From NCBI GenBank assembly GCA_017542465.1, contig JAFXXB010000033.1, forward strand, positions 1 through 60,798: 60,798 nucleotides of DNA. Reading direction: 5' to 3'. This stretch comes from Bacilli bacterium (GTDB taxonomy: Bacteria; Bacillota_I; Bacilli_A; RF39; UBA660). Positions 51,380 to 58,679 of this stretch are shown piece by piece; position 1 is the first letter of the stretch, and the number at the start of each line of letters is the position of its first letter. The translations under genes and the position numbers were made by a program. Under the pieces are notes generated by a model. The model had not been told where the DNA came from. It worked only from the letters and a program-made list of their open reading frames with translations, and did not search any database.

Positions 51380-53001
51380 AAAAAATTAAGTATTTATTAT
51401 TAATTATTTTTCTATTTCCAGTTATAGTATTTGCATCTGAAATTAAACAAGATTCAATTGAAGTGAACATACAACAAGATGGAAGTGTAAGTGTAACTGA
51501 AACATGGGAAGTACCACGTCAAGCTAGTAATGAGTTTTCAAAAGATTTCTTTAATTTAAATAATGTAGTTATAGAAAACTTTACTGTTAAAAGTGAAACA
51601 ATAAATATTGAAAAGGTTAGTAAATTAAAGAAGGATAAATTAAATACTTTAACAGAGGTTAAAAGGGACAAATCAATTAGTTATAAAATGTTATTAGATA
51701 CATCATCTGATAAAAAATACACTTTAACATATAATATCAAGGGAATGATTAAAAAATATAAAGATAATATATATGGTATAGATTTTACTTTTATTGGTAT
51801 AAATTATAATTTAAAGATTAATAAGATTTATATAACTATTACAAGTGAAATACCTTTCTATGATAATAATACTGCTTTATATGGAATGGGTAAAAACATA
51901 TCTTTAACAATGGAAGATGGAAAAATATTATTTAATTCTTATAACTTTAATGGTAAATATAATATTAGATTATTAACTAAATTTACAGGTGTTGAATATA
52001 TTAATTATGTAAATATTAATAAGACATTTGATCAAGCTTATTCATCAATTAAGAATGAAAATATGTATTTATCATATGTATTTAATATAATATCTAAAAG
52101 TATCATATTTATCTTAATTGTTATTATAGTAATTGTTATTACCATGATTATTTATCATTTAATAATTAAAAATAAAAAGAATGATGAATATAAGAATATA
52201 TTTACTATCATGAATAAAACAATTTCAACATATGATGATGTGGATTATTATAAAGATATACCTATGGTAGATTTATATAAAGCAGAGTTTATCAGTTCAT
52301 ATTTTAAAATATCAAAGAATAAAGCTGATCTATTAGGAGCATACTTATTGAATTGGTTATATTTAGGAATAATTGATGTTAATATTACAGGATTGAAACC
52401 ATATATAAAATTAAATTATGACAGTATTGATTCAGATAACCAATTGGATAAAGATTTATTCTTAATGTTAAAAGAATCATCTGTACATAATAAGATAGAC
52501 GGATTTAAACTTGAAAGATTTTCAACTAACCATTATTTAAGAGTAATGGAATGGTTTAATACAGGTGTTGCCAATGTTTTATCAAGTGAAGGTAAAAAAG
52601 GTGGAGTAAAGAAGATAACTAAAATGGGTAAAACTACAATTGAATTACAAGAAAACATAATAAGTGATGGTAATAAATTGTTGGGATTAAAAAAATATTT
52701 ACTTAACTTTAATCAAGTTCCAAGAGAAAGTGATTTAACAGAAGGTACATATAAATTCTTACTTATATATGCTGAATTATTTGGCGTAGGAGAAATGGTA
52801 TCTAAAGAGATATTAAGAAAAAATCCAGATAATATATATGCAAAGAAATTACAAGAATTAGAAAAAATAAGATTCATTTATCGTAATTTCTACAATAAAG
52901 CATTTGAAGAATATAAGAAGATTAAAAAGAATGCTATAACTGATATATCAGAATTTACTATAGATTTTGATGAAAATATTAGTAAAAAGGGTATAAAATA
53001 A
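51376..53001 (+). CDS. DUF2207 membrane protein
   Basis: A 541-residue protein. A signal peptide (MKKIKYLLLIIFLFPVIVFA) is followed by an extracytoplasmic beta-rich domain with the DUF2207 pattern IEVNIQQDGSVSVTETWEV. One membrane helix lies near residues 230-260. The cytoplasmic part has the typical PMVDLYKAEFISSYFKISKNKADLLGAYLLNWLYLG block. The YciQ-like family is widespread in Gram-positives but its role is unknown. It starts on the stop of the prepilin peptidase gene (ATGA), which suggests coupled expression. Confidence 0.82.
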   Translation: MKKIKYLLLIIFLFPVIVFASEIKQDSIEVNIQQDGSVSVTETWEVPRQASNEFSKDFFNLNNVVIENFTVKSETINIEKVSKLKKDKLNTLTEVKRDKSISYKMLLDTSSDKKYTLTYNIKGMIKKYKDNIYGIDFTFIGINYNLKINKIYITITSEIPFYDNNTALYGMGKNISLTMEDGKILFNSYNFNGKYNIRLLTKFTGVEYINYVNINKTFDQAYSSIKNENMYLSYVFNIISKSIIFILIVIIVIVITMIIYHLIIKNKKNDEYKNIFTIMNKTISTYDDVDYYKDIPMVDLYKAEFISSYFKISKNKADLLGAYLLNWLYLGIIDVNITGLKPYIKLNYDSIDSDNQLDKDLFLMLKESSVHNKIDGFKLERFSTNHYLRVMEWFNTGVANVLSSEGKKGGVKKITKMGKTTIELQENIISDGNKLLGLKKYLLNFNQVPRESDLTEGTYKFLLIYAELFGVGEMVSKEILRKNPDNIYAKKLQELEKIRFIYRNFYNKAFEEYKKIKKNAITDISEFTIDFDENISKKGIK

Positions 53002-53021
53002 TAATTTTTACAAAAAAATAG

Positions 53022-53056
53022 AAATATGCAAATTTTTAAAATCTGCATATTTTTTT
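53022..53056 (+). terminator. Intrinsic terminator after the DUF2207 gene
   Basis: AAATATGCA / TGCATATTT, a perfect 9-bp stem with a 13-base A+T loop, then a T7 run. Confidence 0.85.
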
Positions 53057-53129
53057 ATATAGATTTTAAATAACTGATATATAAGTACAACAGATTTTTA
53101 AAATCTGATATACAGATATTCAAGATCTG
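53032..53129. repeat. Cluster of related direct and palindromic repeats upstream of ssb
   Basis: The motif ATTTTTAAAATCTG occurs at 53032-53045 and 53094-53107, with a degenerate copy at 53062-53076. CAGATTTTTAAAATCTG (53091-53107) is a perfect palindrome about its central base. A second, looser one, CAGAT...ATCTG, follows at 53113-53129. They lie between the terminator loop and the ssb start, where a promoter is expected. A regulator-binding array is plausible; the protein is unknown. Confidence 0.7.
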
Positions 53130-53188
53130 AGCTTTGTTTTCTTCATTTCTTTTTGATAATTTATCTTTTCAAGAAAGGAGGAAAACAT

Positions 53189-53581
53189 ATGCATAACATG
53201 GTATATTTGATTGGTAGATTAACTGAAGACCCTTGTATTAAAAAGTTAGAAGATGATAGGGATATGTTAACTATTAATCTTGCAGTCCAAAGAAGCTTTA
53301 AGAATGAAGATAATATATATGAAACTGATTATTTAAGATGTATTCTTTGGAATGCACTTGCAGAACACACATGTGAATACTGCAGAAAAGGTGATCTTGT
53401 TGGAATAAAAGGTAGAATCCAAACAAGATCATATGAAGATGAAGATAAGAATATCAAATATATAACTGAAATTATTGTTGATAGAATTTCGTTTTTAGCA
53501 TCAGCTAAAAGCCATTCAGATGAAACTAAAATAATACCTGAAGATGAAGAAGTAGAAGAAGATGTAGAAAAGGAGGATTAA
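53189..53581 (+). CDS. ssb: Single-stranded DNA-binding protein
   Basis: A 130-residue OB-fold SSB. MVYLIGRLTEDPCIKKL, LAVQRSFKNE and LRCILWNALAEHTCEYCRKGDLVGIKGRIQTRSYED are the conserved strands. The ATG at 53189 is fixed by AAAGGAGG 7 bases upstream; a longer frame begins before that site. The C-terminus is acidic (EDEEVEEDVEKED) but lacks the DDDxPF-like tip that recruits partner proteins in standard SSB. It may be a secondary SSB. The upstream prepilin peptidase is also a competence-type gene. Confidence 0.93.
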   Translation: MHNMVYLIGRLTEDPCIKKLEDDRDMLTINLAVQRSFKNEDNIYETDYLRCILWNALAEHTCEYCRKGDLVGIKGRIQTRSYEDEDKNIKYITEIIVDRISFLASAKSHSDETKIIPEDEEVEEDVEKED

Positions 53582-53644
53582 AGAACAAATAAAGAATAAA
53601 AAGGTGATTAAACTAAGTCATATTACATAACTATAATTACTAAT

Positions 53645-53676
53645 AAACACAGGCAAAAAAAACCTGTGTTTTTTTA
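53645..53676 (+). terminator. Intrinsic terminator after ssb
   Basis: AAACACAGG / CCTGTGTTT, a 9-bp stem, loop rich in A, then T run. Confidence 0.9.
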
Positions 53677-53684
53677 ATAATATG

Positions 53685-53693
53685 TGGTATAAT
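53685..53693 (+). promoter_or_regulatory. Extended -10 promoter upstream of the unknown gene and gpsB
   Basis: TGGTATAAT, 31 bases before the next start codon and 9 bases after the terminator. Confidence 0.6.
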
Positions 53694-53724
53694 TTATCTT
53701 GTGCGCTAAAAAGGGGTGACTGAA

Positions 53725-54198
53725 ATGAAATATATAAAAAATAACAAAATTTACGTACAATTATATGATTTAAATTATATTCTCTATAATGGGGCTGGAA
53801 TTATACCTAAGAGTGTATTTGATAAGGCTTTAAAACAAGCTGTTAATATGAATGATGATAATAAATATGATTATATTGAATTTGATGATATTCATGAAAT
53901 AAATTATTTTGAAGGTTTAACATTTATAATTAACAAGGATGAAATAGATAATATGTCTATGAATGAATTATTTGAGTTCTATAATTATTCTAAGGAAGAA
54001 TTAGATCATATTGGTAATTTGTTTAAATCAGTTCATAGAGCTATGGATCTTATTACTTTAAAAAGTGAATATAATAAAGAAAGACATAGATTTGAAACTT
54101 TAAAGTATTTATATAATAAAAGAACAAAAGAAAAAGAAATGATAAAAGTAAAAAGTTTAAAGCCTAGTACTTTAAATACAGCAAATAATAATGTATAA
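53725..54198 (+). CDS. Conserved-position protein of unknown function upstream of gpsB
   Basis: A 157-residue soluble, charged protein. I do not recognise a family. It has many Asn, Asp, Tyr and Lys residues, a central acidic stretch (YDYIEFDDIHEINYFEG), and a predicted helical part from residue 85 ending in a basic KRTKEKEMIKVKSLK tail. No signal peptide or membrane helix. The ATG at 53725 is preferred, with AGGGGTG upstream; a GTG at 53716 is inside that site. In Bacillus this place is held by ypsA; similarity to YpsA is not visible. Confidence 0.6.
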   Translation: MKYIKNNKIYVQLYDLNYILYNGAGIIPKSVFDKALKQAVNMNDDNKYDYIEFDDIHEINYFEGLTFIINKDEIDNMSMNELFEFYNYSKEELDHIGNLFKSVHRAMDLITLKSEYNKERHRFETLKYLYNKRTKEKEMIKVKSLKPSTLNTANNNV

Positions 54199-54239
54199 TA
54201 ATTATGTAATAATTAAATAAAAGTAAGAAGGGCGATAAT

Positions 54240-54572
54240 ATGTATAATGATAAGTTATTTTTAACTCCACAAGAAATATTTAATAAGGAATTTAAGATTG
54301 ATGCTGAAGGTTATAGACCTAAGGAAGTTGATCAATTCTTAGATATGGTAATTCGTGATTATACAGAGTTTACTAATATTATCAAAAAGCTACAAATCGA
54401 AAACAGAGAATTAGCTAATGATAATAATAAGTTAAGAACTGAAAATCGTCGTTTACAAGCAATTATTGATACTGCACATGATGGACAAGGAACTAAGTCT
54501 AACATTAATAATATAGATGTATTAAAGAGAATATCTAATCTAGAAAAAGCAGTATATGGTAAAGAAGAATAA
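54240..54572 (+). CDS. gpsB: Cell division protein GpsB (DivIVA family)
   Basis: A 110-residue coiled-coil protein that couples cell division to peptidoglycan synthesis and binds penicillin-binding proteins and MreC. The N-terminal DivIVA domain reads FLTPQEIFNKEFKIDAEGYRPKEVDQFLDMVIRDY. The coiled coil runs from about residue 40 to 75, followed by a linker and a short C-terminal helix DVLKRISNLEKAVYG. The neighbour rnpB follows at once, as in Bacillus. The stop codon overlaps the predicted first stem of rnpB. Confidence 0.93.
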   Translation: MYNDKLFLTPQEIFNKEFKIDAEGYRPKEVDQFLDMVIRDYTEFTNIIKKLQIENRELANDNNKLRTENRRLQAIIDTAHDGQGTKSNINNIDVLKRISNLEKAVYGKEE

Positions 54573-54914
54573 TATCTTGGATAAACGCTGCCGTAATTAA
54601 TCGGTTGAGGAAAGTCCATGCTATCACATTCTGTGATGAATGTAGTGTTCGTGCTAGGGGAATAAATAACCCTAGGTAGCGTAAGCTAACGGCTGTGAAA
54701 TAACCTCAAATGGTTAAAGTAACTATAAAAGTGCCAAAGAGACGAGTCGACTGGGAAACTGGTCGGGTGGAACGTGGTAAACCCCGCGAGATAGAAATCC
54801 AAAATTGGTAGGAGAGTCTTTGGAAACGAATGATAAGGGACCAAAGGAGCATATTTGCTAGATAAATGTTTATCGCCTAGTAATAGGTTACAAAACATGG
54901 CTTATAAAGATATT
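54571..54914 (+). ncRNA. rnpB: RNase P RNA, class B
   Basis: The catalytic RNA of RNase P, which matures tRNA 5' ends. The conserved core is clear: GAGGAAAGTCCATGCT near 54607, GTAGTGTTCGTGCTAGG, GTGGTAAACCCC near 54775, AGATAAATG near 54860, and ACAAAACATGGCTTA near 54890. The layout matches the Bacillus (type B) form but with shortened peripheral helices; the total is about 344 nt. The outermost stem pairs AATATCTT (54571-54578) with AAGATATT (54907-54914). That stem plus the following T-rich run may also act as 3' end. The left arm overlaps the gpsB stop codon by 2 bases. Confidence 0.95.
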
Positions 54915-54943
54915 TTTATTCTTTTATAAAGGAAGGGATTCTA

Positions 54944-55459
54944 ATGTTTTCACAAGGTGAAGTATTTAGAAATACAAGAGAATCTTCTGGAGTATCACTT
55001 GAAGAAGCAAGTAAAGATTTAAACATTCCTGTTATTGAACTAGAACAAATAGAAGCAGGTGCTTTTGGTGCTTTTGAAGATATTTATTTATTAAAAAATA
55101 AAATACTTGAATATGCTAAGTATTTAGGTTTGGATTTGAATAAGGTTTTAGAGGATTTTAATGAGTATATGTTTGATAGAACATCAAAGATTAAATTAAA
55201 ATCAATTGAAACTGAAATGAAGGAATTAGAGAAGGAAGAAATGATAGATGAAGAAAATCGTGTATCATCACCTTATACTAAATATATTCCTAAAGAAAGA
55301 ACTGTACCATATATAATTGGTGGTATATTAATAGTAATATTAATTATATTAATAGTATTCTGGAGTATATCAACAATTATGGGATTTAATAAAAAGACTA
55401 AAACAATTAGTTATGTAGGAGGAGCTTATGAATTTACCCAACAAAATAACAATGGCTAG
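54944..55459 (+). CDS. rodZ: RodZ-like helix-turn-helix membrane protein
   Basis: A 171-residue protein with an N-terminal cytoplasmic helix-turn-helix (residues 5-75; RESSGVSLEEASKDLNIPVIELEQIEAG), a linker, and one membrane helix near residues 127-147. This is the RodZ/YmfM plan; RodZ ties MreB to the cell wall machinery. The extracytoplasmic part is very short (about 25 residues), so the usual C-terminal domain is missing. The position directly before pgsA matches Bacillus ymfM-pgsA and supports the call. SD AGGAAGGGA. Confidence 0.8.
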   Translation: MFSQGEVFRNTRESSGVSLEEASKDLNIPVIELEQIEAGAFGAFEDIYLLKNKILEYAKYLGLDLNKVLEDFNEYMFDRTSKIKLKSIETEMKELEKEEMIDEENRVSSPYTKYIPKERTVPYIIGGILIVILIILIVFWSISTIMGFNKKTKTISYVGGAYEFTQQNNNG

Positions 55460-56024
55460 AATTTTCTTAGCTATAGGATTATTAATATTATTAATTTTTC
55501 CATTTGATTTATGTGGATTATATTTTCCAAATTATATAATCTTTGGAAAGATTACAATGAACTTAAAATTTTTAATTGGTGGTGGAGTATTCTTGGTTGC
55601 TTCTATTACTGATTCATTAGATGGATATATAGCAAGATCTAGAAATTTAGTAACAGACTTTGGTAAGGTAATGGACGCTATTGCTGATAAAGTATTAGTT
55701 AATGGCGTATTAATTGCTTTAGCATGTGAAGGTTCAATAAGTGTTGCTATTCCAATTATAATTGTTACAAGAGATATATTTGTTGATTCAATAAAGATGG
55801 TAGCTGGATCTAAAGGTAAAGCAGTTGGAGCATCTATGTTAGGTAAGATTAAAACTATATGCATGATGGCTGGTATAACTTTGGTATTCTTCTATAATTT
55901 TCCATTTGAATTATTCTTAAGATTTGATGTTGCAAATGGCTTATTATATGTAGCTACATTATTATCTGTAATAAGTGGTATTCAATATTATCTTGTTAAT
56001 AAGGATGCATTTAAGGACAAGTAA
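55428..56024 (+). CDS. pgsA: CDP-diacylglycerol-glycerol-3-phosphate 3-phosphatidyltransferase
   Basis: The 198-residue membrane enzyme makes phosphatidylglycerol phosphate. The CDP-alcohol phosphotransferase motif D-x2-DG-x2-AR-x8-G-x3-D-x3-D is complete: DSLDGYIARS...TDFGKVMDAIADK (residues 63-88). MNLPNKITMARIFLAI is the usual start. It overlaps rodZ by 32 bases, with GTAGGAGGAG as SD. Its product feeds the LtaS-like enzyme at 1.5 kb. Confidence 0.96.
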   Translation: MNLPNKITMARIFLAIGLLILLIFPFDLCGLYFPNYIIFGKITMNLKFLIGGGVFLVASITDSLDGYIARSRNLVTDFGKVMDAIADKVLVNGVLIALACEGSISVAIPIIIVTRDIFVDSIKMVAGSKGKAVGASMLGKIKTICMMAGITLVFFYNFPFELFLRFDVANGLLYVATLLSVISGIQYYLVNKDAFKDK

Positions 56025-56038
56025 TACTTGTCTTTTTT
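56016..56038 (+). terminator. Intrinsic terminator after pgsA
   Basis: GACAAGT / ACTTGTC stem with loop AAT over the stop codon, then T6. No clear promoter follows before the next start at 56055, so that gene may rely on read-through. Confidence 0.8.
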
Positions 56039-56054
56039 GTTAAAGGTGATTAAT

Positions 56055-56909
56055 ATGTCCAAAGTAGGTATAGTAATATTAAATTATAATGATTATGAAA
56101 CAACATCTAATATGTTAGATAATATTAAAAATTATAAATCTTTAGATAATATAGTAGTAGTAGATAATAATTCTATAGATGATTCATACAATATCTTAAA
56201 GAAATATAATAATAAGAAAATAGATGTTGTTAAATCAGATATAAATGGTGGTTATTCAGCAGGTAATAATTTTGGTATAAAGCATTTATTAGATAATTAT
56301 AAAGTAGACTATGTAATAATATCTAATCCTGATATAACAGTTACAGATGATACTATAAAATCACTTATAAATGAATTAGATAAAGATGAAAAGATAAAAG
56401 TAATAGCACCATGTATAAGTGAATTAGGAACAATTAAAAGAGGATGGAAATTACCTGACTACTATGGTGAAATGATAACTATTCTTAACACAAGACAAAG
56501 ATTCCATAAAACATATGGATTATATGATGAGAATCATTATAAAGATAGATTATCTAAAGTTGAAGTAGTATCTGGTTGTTTCTTTATAATTAGAAGTGAT
56601 GTATTAAATGAAATAGGGCTTTTTGATGAAGGGACATTCCTTTATTATGAAGAAAATATTCTAGGTCATATACTTAAGGAAAAAGGTTATGATACATATA
56701 TCTTAAATGATGTAACTGTTACTCATAATTTATCTCAAAGTGTTGATAAATCAGTTAAGAAATTAAAGAAATATAAAATACTAGTTAAATCATTAATGTA
56801 TTATGAAAAAAAGTATAATAAGAGAAACATATTTAGTATGTTGTTCTTAACAGTTATATATGTTATTTCATATGTATTAGCTTATATTAAGAACATGTTT
56901 AAAAGGTAA
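56055..56909 (+). CDS. Family 2 glycosyltransferase, rhamnosyltransferase-like
   Basis: A 284-residue GT2 enzyme. IVILNYNDYETTSNML, VVVDNNSIDDS and GGYSAGNNFGI are the nucleotide-sugar sites; ISNPDITV holds the DxD-type position. VSGCFFIIRSDVLNEIGLFDEGTFLYYEE is typical of the GT2 rhamnosyl- and galactofuranosyl-transferases. A hydrophobic segment near the C-terminus (residues 260-280) may bind the membrane. The ATG at 56055 follows AAAGGTGATT; an earlier in-frame ATG lies in the terminator. It could use the dTDP-rhamnose made by the fusion enzyme at 24 kb, but the donor is not proven. Confidence 0.85.
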   Translation: MSKVGIVILNYNDYETTSNMLDNIKNYKSLDNIVVVDNNSIDDSYNILKKYNNKKIDVVKSDINGGYSAGNNFGIKHLLDNYKVDYVIISNPDITVTDDTIKSLINELDKDEKIKVIAPCISELGTIKRGWKLPDYYGEMITILNTRQRFHKTYGLYDENHYKDRLSKVEVVSGCFFIIRSDVLNEIGLFDEGTFLYYEENILGHILKEKGYDTYILNDVTVTHNLSQSVDKSVKKLKKYKILVKSLMYYEKKYNKRNIFSMLFLTVIYVISYVLAYIKNMFKR

Positions 56910-56926
56910 TTATATTACCTTTTTTC
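56901..56926 (+). terminator. Intrinsic terminator after the family 2 glycosyltransferase gene
   Basis: AAAAGGTAAT / ATTACCTTTT, a 10-bp stem with loop TAT, then further Ts. Confidence 0.85.
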
Positions 56927-56948
56927 TATGGTTAAAAATGGCCTTATA

Positions 56949-56957
56949 TGGTATGAT
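56949..56957 (+). promoter_or_regulatory. Extended -10 promoter for the leucine-rich-repeat gene
   Basis: TGGTATGAT, 17 bases before the start codon. Confidence 0.5.
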
Positions 56958-56974
56958 TAAAGTGGTGATGATAT

Positions 56975-58663
56975 ATGTTCTTTTTTCTTGAAGTAATTAT
57001 TATTGTTATGTTTATTCTTGTTTTTATTAAAATAATAAATAAAGTGTTAAGCAAGACTAAAAATATTTCTTTTAGGAGACCTTTGACAACTGTAGATGGA
57101 AATAATGCAATATCTCCTTCAATGTATAATCAAAGCTTAAATAATCTAGCTAAAGATTACATTAAAGAAGAATTAAAACAACAAGGTTTTGGATTATTTG
57201 ATTCAACATTAGATTTAGAGGTAAAAAAGAGTATTTTATCTTTAGTATTTTCTATAGTAATGATGATATGTAACTTTATGTTATTGTTTAGAATTAATAA
57301 CACATTAACTATATTATTAATGTTTGTATCAATCATATTATTCCTTGTATTTTTCTTTAAATTTAATTTATATGGAATATTGATTAAACAATTTAATGAA
57401 AGACAAGATGAAAAGATGGATTATATAATTGCATCTTATATACAACAAAGAACTAATAGAGTTATTTTTGTTGCAGCAAGATTAATCGTTTTAGGATTGA
57501 TGATTGCAATTCCATATTTAATATTTAATAAACCTACATATTTATTCGAAGCATATGATGATGGGTATAGATTAAGATATTACGTTGATTCATCTAATAA
57601 TAAAGAAGTAGTTGTACCATCTGAATATAAAGGTAAAAAAGTTATAGCTATACGTGGAAATGTGTTTAAAGGTTTAAATGTTGAAAAAGTAGTATTACCT
57701 GATAGTATTAAAGAAATAAATGGACATGCTTTTGAAAATAATAAAAGACTTAAAGAAGTTGTGATGCCTTCATCACTTGAAATTTTAGGATCACAAGCAT
57801 TTAAGAATTGCACATCTTTAGAAAAAATTGATATACCTGTTGGTGTAAAAGAAATTCAATATTCTACATTTGAAGGTGCAACGAGTTTACAAGAAGTAAG
57901 TTTTAATAATCAAGAAATAATAATAGGAGGATATGCATTTACTAATGCAAGTAGCTTAAGAAAGTTAAATAATTTAAACCCTACAGAAATACATGCATAT
58001 GCATTCCAAAATACATCACTTGAAGATATTGTGTTACCTAATGGTATTGAAGAAATACCAGCTGGTGTATTCCAAGGAACTAAATTAACATCTTTAGATA
58101 TTCCAGCAAGTGTTAAAAAGATAAGTGAAAGTGCATTTGAAGGTTCTTCAATATCAAAAGTAACATTACATGATGGACTTGAAGAAATAAGTGAAAGTGC
58201 TTTCCAAGGATCAGGATTAACATCAATTACTATTCCTGATACAGTTACAAAGATTAGTGCTCATGTATTCCAAGATTGTACATCTTTAAAGAGTGTAAAA
58301 TTATCAAAGAATATCAAAGAAATCAAAGCAGGTACATTTAGAAATACTGCTATTGAAGAAATAGATATTCCAACAGGTGTAACTAAAATAGGCGAAAGAG
58401 CTTTTAGAAATTGTAGAAACTTAAAGAAGGTAACTGTACCTAGTACTTTAGGATCAATAGGTGACTCAGCATTTAGGGAATGCCCTCGATTAAGAGAAAT
58501 AACTATACCAGGTTATTGTTCAGTTGGTAAAAAAGCATTTGAAGATTCATTTACAATTATAAAACGTGATAATAAAATGCGTAATACTGAAATGGATGAA
58601 AGAATGGAAAGAGTATCTAAAGCAATAAAGGAAGCAGAAGAAAAATATAATTCAGAAGAATAG
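56975..58663 (+). CDS. BspA-type leucine-rich-repeat membrane protein
   Basis: A 562-residue protein. Membrane helices lie near residues 2-24, 88-108, 112-132 and 165-185. Then come about 12 repeats of roughly 23 residues (residues 200-530) of the BspA/LRR_5 type, with the pattern I.....F.....L..I.IP.....I. Examples are LPDSIKEINGHAFENN and IPASVKKISESAFEGS. The end is a charged helix. In secreted BspA proteins the repeats face outward; here a multi-helix anchor is at the N-terminus. Ligand unknown. Confidence 0.85.
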   Translation: MFFFLEVIIIVMFILVFIKIINKVLSKTKNISFRRPLTTVDGNNAISPSMYNQSLNNLAKDYIKEELKQQGFGLFDSTLDLEVKKSILSLVFSIVMMICNFMLLFRINNTLTILLMFVSIILFLVFFFKFNLYGILIKQFNERQDEKMDYIIASYIQQRTNRVIFVAARLIVLGLMIAIPYLIFNKPTYLFEAYDDGYRLRYYVDSSNNKEVVVPSEYKGKKVIAIRGNVFKGLNVEKVVLPDSIKEINGHAFENNKRLKEVVMPSSLEILGSQAFKNCTSLEKIDIPVGVKEIQYSTFEGATSLQEVSFNNQEIIIGGYAFTNASSLRKLNNLNPTEIHAYAFQNTSLEDIVLPNGIEEIPAGVFQGTKLTSLDIPASVKKISESAFEGSSISKVTLHDGLEEISESAFQGSGLTSITIPDTVTKISAHVFQDCTSLKSVKLSKNIKEIKAGTFRNTAIEEIDIPTGVTKIGERAFRNCRNLKKVTVPSTLGSIGDSAFRECPRLREITIPGYCSVGKKAFEDSFTIIKRDNKMRNTEMDERMERVSKAIKEAEEKYNSEE

Positions 58664-58679
58664 TAAGATGGGTGGTTTT

